Of a DNA stretch of 8,028 nucleotides, positions 1 through 5,586 are shown one piece after another (position 1 is the stretch's first letter; the number at the start of each line of letters is the position of its first letter). The DNA comes from Clostridia bacterium. GTDB lineage: Bacteria; Bacillota; Clostridia; CAKSNL01; HGM11501. The stretch lies in assembly GCA_030535815.1 (NCBI GenBank), contig JAUNRD010000066.1:1-8028 (forward strand), given 5' to 3'. The position numbers and the translations under genes were made by a program. Below the pieces are notes generated by a model, which made no database searches, had not been told where the DNA came from, and worked only from the letters and a program-made list of their open reading frames with translations.

Positions 1-4
1 TTCA

Positions 5-87
5 CTTCCCTCAAGCCTCTCCCAAGGGAGAGGTGTCATCAGAAATTTTTCTGCCAGAGGCGAAAATCTCTGATGACGGAGAGGGGT
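5..87. repeat. Palindromic interspersed repeat element (left copy)
   Basis: This noncoding element lies just past the stop codon of the protease gene. It contains a perfect 8-bp inverted repeat, CCTCTCCC/GGGAGAGG (16-23 and 26-33), and then a larger hairpin with 15-bp arms and one mismatch (35-49 with 63-77, arms beginning GTCATCAGA and ending TCTGATGAC). The interior carries a GCC/GGC mini-stem. GGAGAGGGG at 78-86 echoes the outer arm. It resembles short palindromic repeats scattered in Bacillota genomes; that family assignment is from memory and was not searched. The left end may be cut by the window edge. It could also act as a transcript-end hairpin for the leftward operon, but no T-run follows, so it is not called a terminator. 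Confidence 0.7.
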
Positions 88-115
88 TCTCATTACTCAT
101 TTCTCATTTCCAATT
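88..115. repeat. Four-unit heptamer array at protease gene 3' end
   Basis: Read on the minus strand this is four tandem 7-bp units, AATTGGA, AATGAGA, AATGAGT and AATGAGA. The array overlaps the last codons and the TAA stop of the protease gene, so it encodes the C-terminal residues LEMRNE. A related array in the same orientation sits at the other end of the gene (1038-1065). Each array lies directly next to a palindromic element. Confidence 0.75.
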
Positions 116-1070
116 TCTTAAGCTTCTCGTCAATATCCCGAAGCACCTCGTCAATCACCTTAGCCAGTTCCGCTCTTGTAACCGCCTTATCAGGTGCAAA
201 TGTCCCGTCGGGATAGCCTTCCATAAGCCCTGCGAAGTATACGTTCCTTATATACTTTTCCGCCCAATGCCCTTCTGTGTCAGAGAAAGGAAGCTTTACC
301 TTCTCCGCAAGCACTAAATACGTATCATCAAGATTCTTTGTGGTAATGGGAATCTTATGGTATCCTCCGTCACCGTAGCTCTCGCCGTAGGAATTCTGAA
401 GTATAAAATTGTCCTCGTCCCATCCCACAATAAGCTCACAATGCCTCGGTGTTCCTTCCTTCACCGTCACAAGAGGCAAATTGTACTGATATAACGCCTT
501 CTTCACATCCGATACGAAGTTTTCATTCTGCCGCATCTTGTAAAAGCTTCCCACCTTAAACGCCATAGCGTTCGGATATTCCTTTGCATATTCCTTCGCC
601 TTTGTAATCGCCTCAGGCACTTCTAAATTTTCGGGAGCATACTCGCGGGGACTTGTCCCGATTTCCCTTCCGTTGTTAAGGGTAGATTCCACGAACATAC
701 CTTCTCCCGTCATATCTCCACGCCATAAGCCGTATATCAGCAATACAGAAAGGTCAATCAATTCTCCCGTATGCTTCAGATGATTCGCCGATAACGCTCC
801 TGCCACTCCGTGAGCCACACAGGAATTGACATAACCCTGGTCCAGGACATTCGGCAAAAATGCTGCCTTGTATTCCCTCGGAAGTTCCTCCTCCGTCACC
901 TTGCAAATCGTGTTGTAATAATACGCCCTCGCACTACCTACCGCCCGCAACGCTCCACTCTCACCACCCAAAGGCTTCCCCTTGAGGGGAAGCTCCGCCG
1001 CAGGCGGTGATGAGGTGTCTTCGACATAGCTTAAAGTCCCATTTCCCATTTCACATTTCTCATTTTTCAT
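93..1070 (-). CDS. Papain-family (C1) cysteine protease with C-terminal SLH domain, phage-tail linked
   Basis: This 325-aa protein is a papain-fold peptidase. DQGYVNSC (residues 77-84) supplies the oxyanion Gln78 and nucleophile Cys84. His210 in RHCELIVGW and Asn226 in LQNSYG complete the triad, followed by the typical GDGGY (234-238). Residues ~262-310 form one SLH domain (FSDTEGHWAEKYIRN..., TRAE at 298-301), which in known proteins binds pyruvylated cell-wall polymers. No signal peptide or membrane segment is visible, so export would depend on a virion or lysis. The first ~45 residues are low-complexity and come from a heptamer array plus a palindromic repeat (LPLKGKPLGGESG at 27-39), not from the protease fold. 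The ATG follows the upstream TAA directly (TAAATG) with GGTGAAG as ribosome binding site. As last gene of a tail operon it may be a tail-associated protease that grips or clears the surface layer; that role is inferred. The fold call is firm. Confidence 0.88.
   Translation of the reverse strand: MKNEKCEMGNGTLSYVEDTSSPPAAELPLKGKPLGGESGALRAVGSARAYYYNTICKVTEEELPREYKAAFLPNVLDQGYVNSCVAHGVAGALSANHLKHTGELIDLSVLLIYGLWRGDMTGEGMFVESTLNNGREIGTSPREYAPENLEVPEAITKAKEYAKEYPNAMAFKVGSFYKMRQNENFVSDVKKALYQYNLPLVTVKEGTPRHCELIVGWDEDNFILQNSYGESYGDGGYHKIPITTKNLDDTYLVLAEKVKLPFSDTEGHWAEKYIRNVYFAGLMEGYPDGTFAPDKAVTRAELAKVIDEVLRDIDEKLKKLEMRNE
957..1019. repeat. Palindromic repeat element inside the protease 5' coding region
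   Basis: Two GC-rich hairpins lie side by side. The first is GCTTCCCC/GGGGAAGC (974-981 and 986-993, loop TTGA). The second is CCGCC/GGCGG (995-999 and 1003-1007). Outer TCACC (961-965) can pair with GGTGA (1006-1010). The element is open in the minus-strand frame and is translated as roughly residues 18-38 of the protease. Its composition and fold resemble short interspersed repeats of Bacillota genomes, from memory. It is a different family from the element at 5-87 but shares AGGTGTC on the same side, and it too is followed by a heptamer array. Confidence 0.7.
1038..1065. repeat. Four-unit heptamer array at protease start codon
   Basis: On the minus strand, right after the ATG, come four tandem 7-bp units: AAATGAG, AAATGTG, AAATGGG and AAATGGG. 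They are translated as the opening residues of the protease (about residues 2-11). Because 7 is not a multiple of 3, gain or loss of one unit would shift the frame of the whole protein. The array matches the one at 88-115 in unit length, sequence and orientation. Confidence 0.75.
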
Positions 1071-1742
1071 TTACTTCACCGTCCATCCTCTGTTTTCCGC
1101 AATGGCAAGTTCAGAGTCCGTAAGCTTAGCCTTATTTTCATCGCCTAAGGTAACAATCCATTCAGTTCCGCTGGTATCTGCCGTTTTATCCTCAAGAGCA
1201 TTGATGATACTCATAAGGCTATCGTGAGTAAGTTTCGTACTCCATTGCACATTAAAGCCGTTTTGTCCGATTATCCCCGAAACAATAAGCTTCTCCAAGT
1301 TGTTGCACTCAGTGAAGGCGTTCGCAAAAGTCGTGGATTCTTTCAACACGAGTCCCCGGATATATTTCATTTGTCGCGCCCTATAAAACATTCCGCCTAT
1401 ATTAAGACTATTTGCATATATAGGCACTTTTGTGTCTGTCAAGCAAGTATTGTAAAAAACATTTTGTCCGCCATTAGCTACCTCTGAGCAAATTATAGGA
1501 TATTCGGGATTGTAAAGGGCATCGGTGAAACGTGTGTACGCAAAAAAATAATAATAGTTTCTACCTATTTCATTCCCGTAGTCTTGTAAACCACCCCAAA
1601 ATTCATCACGCTCCGTAGCTTTTCCTTCTTCAAAAACTTTCTGAATTTCCGTAGCCATACCGTCAAGGGTTAAAGGCTCTGTTCCTTTCGTCTTGTCTCG
1701 GATGGCATCGGCAATGGCTGTCATTTTCTCATTAACACTCAT
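1071..1742 (-). CDS. Phage fibre-like protein with leucine-rich-repeat-like region
   Basis: This 223-aa protein opens with SVNEKMTAIADAIRDKTKGT and LTLDGMATEI (residues 2-33), an N-terminal pattern common in tail-fibre and accessory proteins of Clostridia phages. The middle is aromatic-rich (NYYYFFAYTRF, 62-72). Residues ~125-165 (TFANAFTECNNLEKLIVSG) look like a degenerate BspA-type leucine-rich repeat. The C-terminus (TLGDENKAKLTDSELAIAENRGWTV, split here as TLGDENKAKL at 198-207 and TDSELAIAENRGWTV after it) is a typical ending of phage LRR proteins. The start is ATG at 1742: AGGAGGT at 1751-1757 lies 8 nt upstream, whereas the in-frame TTG at 1748 is too close to it. The ATG overlaps the upstream stop by one base (TAATG), which implies translational coupling. 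Role in host binding is inferred from position and composition; the exact family is uncertain. Confidence 0.75.
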   Translation of the reverse strand: MSVNEKMTAIADAIRDKTKGTEPLTLDGMATEIQKVFEEGKATERDEFWGGLQDYGNEIGRNYYYFFAYTRFTDALYNPEYPIICSEVANGGQNVFYNTCLTDTKVPIYANSLNIGGMFYRARQMKYIRGLVLKESTTFANAFTECNNLEKLIVSGIIGQNGFNVQWSTKLTHDSLMSIINALEDKTADTSGTEWIVTLGDENKAKLTDSELAIAENRGWTVK

Positions 1743-3211
1743 TACCAACTACCTCCTAAAATAGCCTCATCCACATAGGACTTTATCTCTGCCTTGTCCG
1801 CTTCCGTCCAGTAGTCCGTGCCTCTCACGGGTGTATAACCGTCTTCGCCCTTTTTGCCATTATAGACCGGAAAAATATTCTCTGTCTCATCGGTTAATCG
1901 AATAATAATATTGCTGTATTCATCTCCCATCGGAAGCTGTTCCACGCTTTCAATGCCACGACCGTCTTTTCCATCTTCACCGGCTTTGCCGTCTTCACCA
2001 TCTACGCCGTTATTGATATATAGTTCATAAGTATTTCCGTCTGTCATGTGAAGGAAAACCAAAGTGTATAACCCGTCACCGCTCGGAGCCATTGTAACTT
2101 CTTTGATGCCAACACCATCTTCGCCCGTGTCACCCTTTTCACCCTTTGCCCCGGCATCACCCTTGTCACCTTTTTCGCCTTTAATTATTCCTAAACTTTG
2201 CCATACTTCGCCATCCCATATAAAAAGTTCACCAGATTCGTAGAATTCTATTATAGAAAAGTCATCTTCGGGCTCCTCGTCGCTGTATAATCCATATACA
2301 ACCCATATATCTCCCACGTTTGCTGATTCCGGAAGTTCGCTTTTAAAGGCTACAACTCCCTTTATCTCCAAGCCGTGACCTGTATCGCCTTTCTCTCCCG
2401 GTTCGCCTTTTTCCCCGACATCGCCCTTGTCGCCTTTATCGCCTTTGTCACCCTTGTCGCCTTTAAGTCCCTGCAATCCCTGTATGCCGATGGGGCCCTG
2501 TATGCCTTGCTCTCCACGGTCGCCTTTGTCGCCTTTAGCACCGGTATCGCCCTTGTCGCCCTTGTCACCTTTTTCGCCCTGTTCGCCTTTGTATGTGCCA
2601 AGGTTGTCCCAGTCGCCGTCCCCGGTATAAAGGAAAAGCTCACCGTCCACGCCAACCTGATATATATCTCCTACCCTTGCATTTGTAGGAAGCTCAGGCT
2701 CCTCGCCTACAAGCCCTTTAATCTCAAGCCCGTGTCCCGTGTCGCCCTTCTCACCCTTAAGCGATGCAATCCACTCTTCCTCACTGCCGGCAAAGCCGTG
2801 CTTTACAGCAATACCGTATGCCGATAAATACATACCTGAAATAAGCACTTCGCCTTCGCCGTGCGTACGGGTGTACCACTTGGCATAGGTTTCAAGATAT
2901 GTATTGTATAAAGCAATGTCGTTGTTGAATGCTGCATATTCCTTATTGGAAAAATCAATCATCGCCTGAAGGTATGTAAGGTATATCTTGTCATTTGTGG
3001 CATCCAGACTCAATGTTTTGTTCGCATTTGCATCATAGGGGAAATACGTCACCACATCTAAGGGTGCCACATTAAAAATCTCCGTCTGAATGTATGTCTC
3101 TACCTCGTTTACCCACTGCGCCTTTATATCATCCGAATATGAATTCGGATTTAATTCATCTGCCAATTCTATAATCTTGCTAAGCGTCTTTTTATTCTTA
3201 TCTTCATTCAT
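1742..3211 (-). CDS. Collagen-like phage tail-fibre protein
   Basis: This 489-aa protein has a helical N-terminus (1-~115; IKAQWVNEVETYI, KIYLTYLQAMIDFSNKEY) typical of Clostridia phage structural proteins. AYGIAVKHGFAGSEEEWIAS (131-150), a widespread tail-fibre motif, follows. Gly-X-Y triplets run at 209-280 (24 triplets, rich in GDK/GEK/GDT), 345-368 (8) and 402-419 (6). Two copies of a module starting HGLEIKG (160-~208 and 279-~345) each carry an ELP...A.VGDI segment, a GELF strand and a W..LG ending; the second has an acidic insertion near residues 307-325. The C-terminus GEDGYTPVRGTDYWTEADKA is another common phage-fibre ending. Collagen-like stretches in phage fibres form trimeric stalks, so this is probably a trimeric side or tip fibre. 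AGAGGTGAA at 3217-3225 sits upstream of the ATG with good spacing. Its stop overlaps the next gene's ATG. Confidence 0.9.
   Translation of the reverse strand: MNEDKNKKTLSKIIELADELNPNSYSDDIKAQWVNEVETYIQTEIFNVAPLDVVTYFPYDANANKTLSLDATNDKIYLTYLQAMIDFSNKEYAAFNNDIALYNTYLETYAKWYTRTHGEGEVLISGMYLSAYGIAVKHGFAGSEEEWIASLKGEKGDTGHGLEIKGLVGEEPELPTNARVGDIYQVGVDGELFLYTGDGDWDNLGTYKGEQGEKGDKGDKGDTGAKGDKGDRGEQGIQGPIGIQGLQGLKGDKGDKGDKGDKGDVGEKGEPGEKGDTGHGLEIKGVVAFKSELPESANVGDIWVVYGLYSDEEPEDDFSIIEFYESGELFIWDGEVWQSLGIIKGEKGDKGDAGAKGEKGDTGEDGVGIKEVTMAPSGDGLYTLVFLHMTDGNTYELYINNGVDGEDGKAGEDGKDGRGIESVEQLPMGDEYSNIIIRLTDETENIFPVYNGKKGEDGYTPVRGTDYWTEADKAEIKSYVDEAILGGSW
2372..2587 (-). repeat. Collagen-like triplet coding repeat
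   Basis: This stretch encodes 24 uninterrupted Gly-X-Y triplets of the fibre protein. The DNA is built of degenerate 9-bp GDK-type units with synonymous variation. The cleanest run is four consecutive GDK units at 2426-2461. Opposite charges at X (Asp/Glu) and Y (Lys) replace the hydroxyproline stabilisation of animal collagen, as in other bacterial and phage collagen-like proteins. The unit length preserves frame, so recombination here would change stalk length without breaking the gene. Confidence 0.9.
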
Positions 3212-3251
3212 CCGCCTTCACCTCTCTTTTAATCTCCATCTGCCAAAAAGT

Positions 3252-3440
3252 CTATTCGACTTTTGTTTCACTGGTTTCGCTCACTGAAAGCCCTGTTTGG
3301 CTTTCCCCGCTCGCAAAACCTTGTTCCGTAAAAGCCTTGTTGCTTTTACTCCACTCGTACAGCCAGTCATATATAAGCCTTATCTTTTCATCACAACTTG
3401 CCCCTTCCGGAAGCCTCGGTAAATCTCTCATGACTATCAT
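3252..3440 (-). CDS. Small phage structural-operon protein, function unknown
   Basis: This 62-aa protein lies between the nozzle-like and collagen-like genes. RDLPRLPEGASCDEKIRLIYDWLYEWSK (residues ~5-32, split by me as RDLPRLPEGAS then an amphipathic helix) resembles short unnamed proteins found at this position in Clostridia phages. The last ~20 residues are Ser/Thr/Glu-rich and probably disordered. ATG at 3440 is preferred because AGGAAGG (3447-3453) lies 6 nt upstream; the GTG at 3446 abuts this site, and ATG at 3431 is a weaker alternative. It starts 11 bp after the upstream stop and ends 40 bp before the fibre gene. It may be a small connector or fibre-assembly protein, but no function can be assigned. 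Confidence 0.65.
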   Translation of the reverse strand: MIVMRDLPRLPEGASCDEKIRLIYDWLYEWSKSNKAFTEQGFASGESQTGLSVSETSETKVE

Positions 3441-3451
3441 CACCACCCTTC

Positions 3452-5293
3452 CTAATATTCCGTTCCAAAGTATCGCTCCCGGCCAAGGCCGTATAAGGTA
3501 TATCCCCCTTTAGCCATAATCTTCAGCTGATAAAATCCGCATCGCCTTATGGTTAAGGGTATGTTAAAGTTCCGCCTTACTGATGGCGAAATCTTCATAA
3601 CCTCTTTGTATCCTTCTCCGTCATACGCTATTAAAAACCTTACTTCTGCTCCCGTATCAACCCTGATACTTGCATGAAGCCTTGATACCCCCTTCTTCTT
3701 GAGACGGGATTCATATATAGGGGCAAACTCTATAAAGCTCTCAAAGTCCGCTTCTTCTTCCCCTTCCGTCATCTCAGAATCAAGAAGATAAATCCCTTTT
3801 GGGGTAAGGGCATATATTTCCCTGCCAACATCCGTAAAGTTGACAAGACCAAGGGATTCCTCCTTCGTCCATATCTTTAATGACGTGTCGTATACCAAAA
3901 GTTCCTTTACACCGTCATATCCCATAGCTTCAAGGAAATACTTGTCCGCCCCTGCTCCTCCGATACCTGTTATAAGCGCTTTACCTATCTCTTCACCTAT
4001 CATATAAGGATAGCTTCCCGTGTAGGCACAAACGCCTTCGGGGGAAAGGTAATATAAAACACCGTTGGAAATGGCAAGGCTTTTATCGCACATCTTTTTA
4101 ACACCGGGAACGGATACCGTTTCAAATGTTGAAAACTGCGCAGGATATGCCCCGCTTACCTTTATGATGGAGTCCTCCTTGAAAAACGTGGGGTATCCGT
4201 TGTATGCAATTCCGCCCGTAAAAGGACCGCTCGATGCCACCGCCACCGCCCAGGATGCATCCGCTATGGTTGAATAGTCCTGAAAGTTAAAGGGATCACC
4301 AAGCTTTGAAGCACATATCTTGTTATCATCAATGCCCCACAGCCTGTTGTTGTGGCAAAATGTAAATTCAAGGTCAGGAATAACTCTCTCCACCGTAAGC
4401 TCGGTCTCTTCCTTTCCTGCTCTGTCCACATTTGCATTGATGTAGAAAAAGTGATAGTCCTTGCCGTATTTATACTCTCTTTCGGTCTCCTTCCCCGTCA
4501 CCGTCACATAATGCTTTGTGTAAACTCCGTCACTTGTTTTAAGGCTTATTTGCACTATGTCTCCTACTCTTATCCACTTAAGCCTTTTATTCATAGGGGT
4601 AAGAACCGCGAAATAAAACCGCCCGTCGTCTCTCGTGCCCGTAAGAAACACATCGATTTCCGTTTCGGTGTTTTCTTCCACCCTCTCACATCCCGAAAGG
4701 CTTCCCCAGGAATCCATAAGGTATATCCACCTTGTCTGCACAGCATGATTTTCCGCCGTCGCATCATAATCCCACTTGCCCTGGGAATTAAACTGGAAAT
4801 AGGAATATGGTGCGCTCGTTCCCACAGCGTACACATCTCCGTCTCTTATATCCCTGCTTACTTCCATTGCCTCATTCAAAGCCTCTAAAGTATCATACGT
4901 TCCCTTGACATCGTCCTGCCATAAGGAAAAGTACATTTTATCAGGGAATATGCATATGTATTTGTTCATTACGGAAAAGGTCTTCTTCGATGCATCCACC
5001 GGAAACTTAGCTTCCCCGTCATAATAAAACCACACACTGCCTCCCTTGCCTGATACACTGCACCAAAACAGCTTTTCCGAGCTTCCTATTCCGTATACAT
5101 CGCCTTCTGTATCAAAGGGAAGAATCTGCCTTTTTCTTCTCGCCGATACAGAAGGGAAATCGTCAAAGCTTATGTTGGATAAGTCATATATGTCTCCGTC
5201 TCTTGCACCTTTCTTGTGTTTCAACCCATAAAAGCTGAATTGTTCACTCATTTTTTTATCAACATTTTGCTTCACCTTAGGTAAATTAAACAT
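3452..5293 (-). CDS. Phage tail nozzle/stabilisation-like structural protein
   Basis: This 613-aa beta-rich protein has no signal peptide or membrane segment. The N-terminus carries RDGDIYDLSNISFDDFPSVS (31-50) followed by ARRKRQ, a pattern I recognise from gut Bacillota phage proteins. FCHNNRLWGIDDNKICASK (312-330), GDPFNF (332-337) and TGGIAYNGYPTFFKEDSIIK (359-378) match the blade-like segments of phage proteins that resemble P22 gp10-type tail nozzle or DNA-stabilisation proteins. Residues 539-610 form a C-terminal beta domain ending GRERYFGTEY. Residues ~130-178 look like an inserted fibre-type module (RDGDVYAVGTSAPYSYFQF then GKWDYD). ATG at 5293 is chosen because AGGAGG (5301-5306) lies 7 nt upstream; the in-frame GTG at 5299 falls inside that site. 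It heads the leftward operon. Phage origin is well supported; the nozzle role is an inference from resemblance. Confidence 0.75.
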   Translation of the reverse strand: MFNLPKVKQNVDKKMSEQFSFYGLKHKKGARDGDIYDLSNISFDDFPSVSARRKRQILPFDTEGDVYGIGSSEKLFWCSVSGKGGSVWFYYDGEAKFPVDASKKTFSVMNKYICIFPDKMYFSLWQDDVKGTYDTLEALNEAMEVSRDIRDGDVYAVGTSAPYSYFQFNSQGKWDYDATAENHAVQTRWIYLMDSWGSLSGCERVEENTETEIDVFLTGTRDDGRFYFAVLTPMNKRLKWIRVGDIVQISLKTSDGVYTKHYVTVTGKETEREYKYGKDYHFFYINANVDRAGKEETELTVERVIPDLEFTFCHNNRLWGIDDNKICASKLGDPFNFQDYSTIADASWAVAVASSGPFTGGIAYNGYPTFFKEDSIIKVSGAYPAQFSTFETVSVPGVKKMCDKSLAISNGVLYYLSPEGVCAYTGSYPYMIGEEIGKALITGIGGAGADKYFLEAMGYDGVKELLVYDTSLKIWTKEESLGLVNFTDVGREIYALTPKGIYLLDSEMTEGEEEADFESFIEFAPIYESRLKKKGVSRLHASIRVDTGAEVRFLIAYDGEGYKEVMKISPSVRRNFNIPLTIRRCGFYQLKIMAKGGYTLYGLGRERYFGTEY

Positions 5294-5348
5294 TTTCACA
5301 CCTCCTTTTCTTTGCAGGGACCAATATTATTTTAAGTAATTCTCCCAT
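5286..5348 (-). CDS. Leader peptide ORF (20 aa) overlapping the tail operon's first gene
   Basis: ATG at 5346-5348 is preceded by AGGAGGG (5354-5360) at an ideal 5-6 nt spacing. The ORF encodes 20 residues (starts MGELLKIILV, ends with a basic KKRRC stretch and ENV). Its stop TAA (5286-5288) lies just inside the next gene, overlapping its ATG (5291-5293) in a different frame. The downstream gene's ribosome binding site is therefore inside this ORF, as in translationally coupled leader peptides. It has no recognisable family. It could equally be a chance ORF, but a full-strength second ribosome binding site is hard to dismiss. Confidence 0.5.
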   Translation of the reverse strand: MGELLKIILVPAKKRRCENV

Positions 5349-5402
5349 TCAAACCCTCCTTTTTAACTTATATAGTTATTTTTAGGCGAAAAAATTAGAC
5401 CT

Positions 5403-5437
5403 GTATCTCAGCAGAATATAATTCTGACTAAAATACG
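5403..5437 (-). promoter_or_regulatory. Stem-loop or operator in tail-operon leader
   Basis: A perfect 6-bp inverted repeat, CAGAAT-ATA-ATTCTG (5412-5426), is flanked by a second pairing GTAT (5403-5406) with ATAC (5434-5437). It lies ~27-60 nt downstream of the predicted leftward transcription start. It may be an RNA hairpin in the ~170-nt leader or a protein-binding site. A T6 run follows only ~8 nt later (5389-5394), so it is a poor intrinsic terminator. Confidence 0.45.
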
Positions 5438-5459
5438 GTTTTCAGCTGCTTTTTCACCC

Positions 5460-5478
5460 GGCATAATAATATTATACC
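5460..5478. promoter_or_regulatory. Candidate operator over the leftward -10 box
   Basis: This is a 19-bp imperfect palindrome, GGCATAATA-A-TATTATACC, with 8 of 9 arm positions matching. It covers the -10 box and start site of the leftward promoter, a typical position for a dimeric repressor. The high AT content means some symmetry could arise from the TATAAT box itself. Confidence 0.45.
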
Positions 5479-5499
5479 ACACTTTTAATCACTTGTCAA
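5471..5499 (-). promoter_or_regulatory. Consensus sigma-70/A promoter for the tail operon
   Basis: On the minus strand the -35 box TTGACA (5494-5499) and -10 box TATAAT (5471-5476) are separated by exactly 17 bp. Both hexamers are perfect. Predicted start is near 5464, giving a leader of ~170 nt. Such a strong promoter beside a repressor gene would be expected to be shut off in the resting state. Confidence 0.88.
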
Positions 5500-5517
5500 G
5501 TTATATTTTACTTTTAA
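5481..5517. promoter_or_regulatory. Candidate operator cluster between the divergent promoters
   Basis: An 11-bp perfect palindrome ACTTG-T-CAAGT (5491-5501) overlaps the leftward -35 box. An 8-bp direct repeat ACTTTTAA occurs at 5481-5488 and 5510-5517, 29 bp apart. Further right, AAGTCA (5516-5521) is mirrored by TGACTT (5540-5545) over the rightward -35 box. These may be repressor half-sites, but no single motif recurs cleanly enough to define the operator. Confidence 0.4.
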
Positions 5518-5538
5518 GTCATTATTTTTTCAAAACCC

Positions 5539-5567
5539 TTGACTTTTTCAACCCTTCATGTTAAAAT
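5539..5567 (+). promoter_or_regulatory. Promoter of the repressor gene
   Basis: The -35 box TTGACT (5539-5544) and -10 box TAAAAT (5562-5567) have a 17-bp spacer. The predicted start near 5574 leaves a very short leader of about 13 nt that begins at the GAGGTG ribosome binding site (5575-5580). It lies back to back with the leftward promoter, with 39 bp between the two -35 boxes, so one bound repressor array could act on both. Confidence 0.75.
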
Positions 5568-5586
5568 TAAACTTGAGGTGATTAAA

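Noticed and set aside
5..87. Intrinsic terminator of the leftward operon
   Set aside because: The hairpins are strong, but no T-run follows on the minus strand within the window; classed as an interspersed repeat instead.
93..1070. Phage endolysin at the end of the tail operon
   Set aside because: The catalytic motifs match papain-type proteases (C1), not amidase, muramidase or the NlpC/P60 arrangement; no holin is adjacent.
1071..1748. Diversity-generating retroelement target in the fibre-like protein
   Set aside because: No reverse transcriptase, template repeat or adenine-biased variable repeat is visible in the window.
2372..2587. Regularly repeated short units resembling a CRISPR or satellite array
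   Set aside because: The units are 9-bp codon triplets encoding Gly-X-Y in frame of a clear fibre protein; there are no repeat-spacer units.
2375..2827. Plus-strand ORFs opposite the collagen-like gene (hydrophobic or Ser/Pro-rich translations)
   Set aside because: They arise from the antisense of the Gly-X-Y repeats, lack ribosome binding sites and have biased composition expected of shadows.
4352..4888. 178-codon plus-strand ORF inside the nozzle-like gene
   Set aside because: No ribosome binding site, no recognisable domain, and it is entirely antisense to a well-supported gene.
5389..5437. Transcription attenuator in the tail-operon leader
   Set aside because: The hairpin is AU-rich and the T6 run begins about 8 nt after it, too far for a standard terminator; kept only as a stem-loop or operator.
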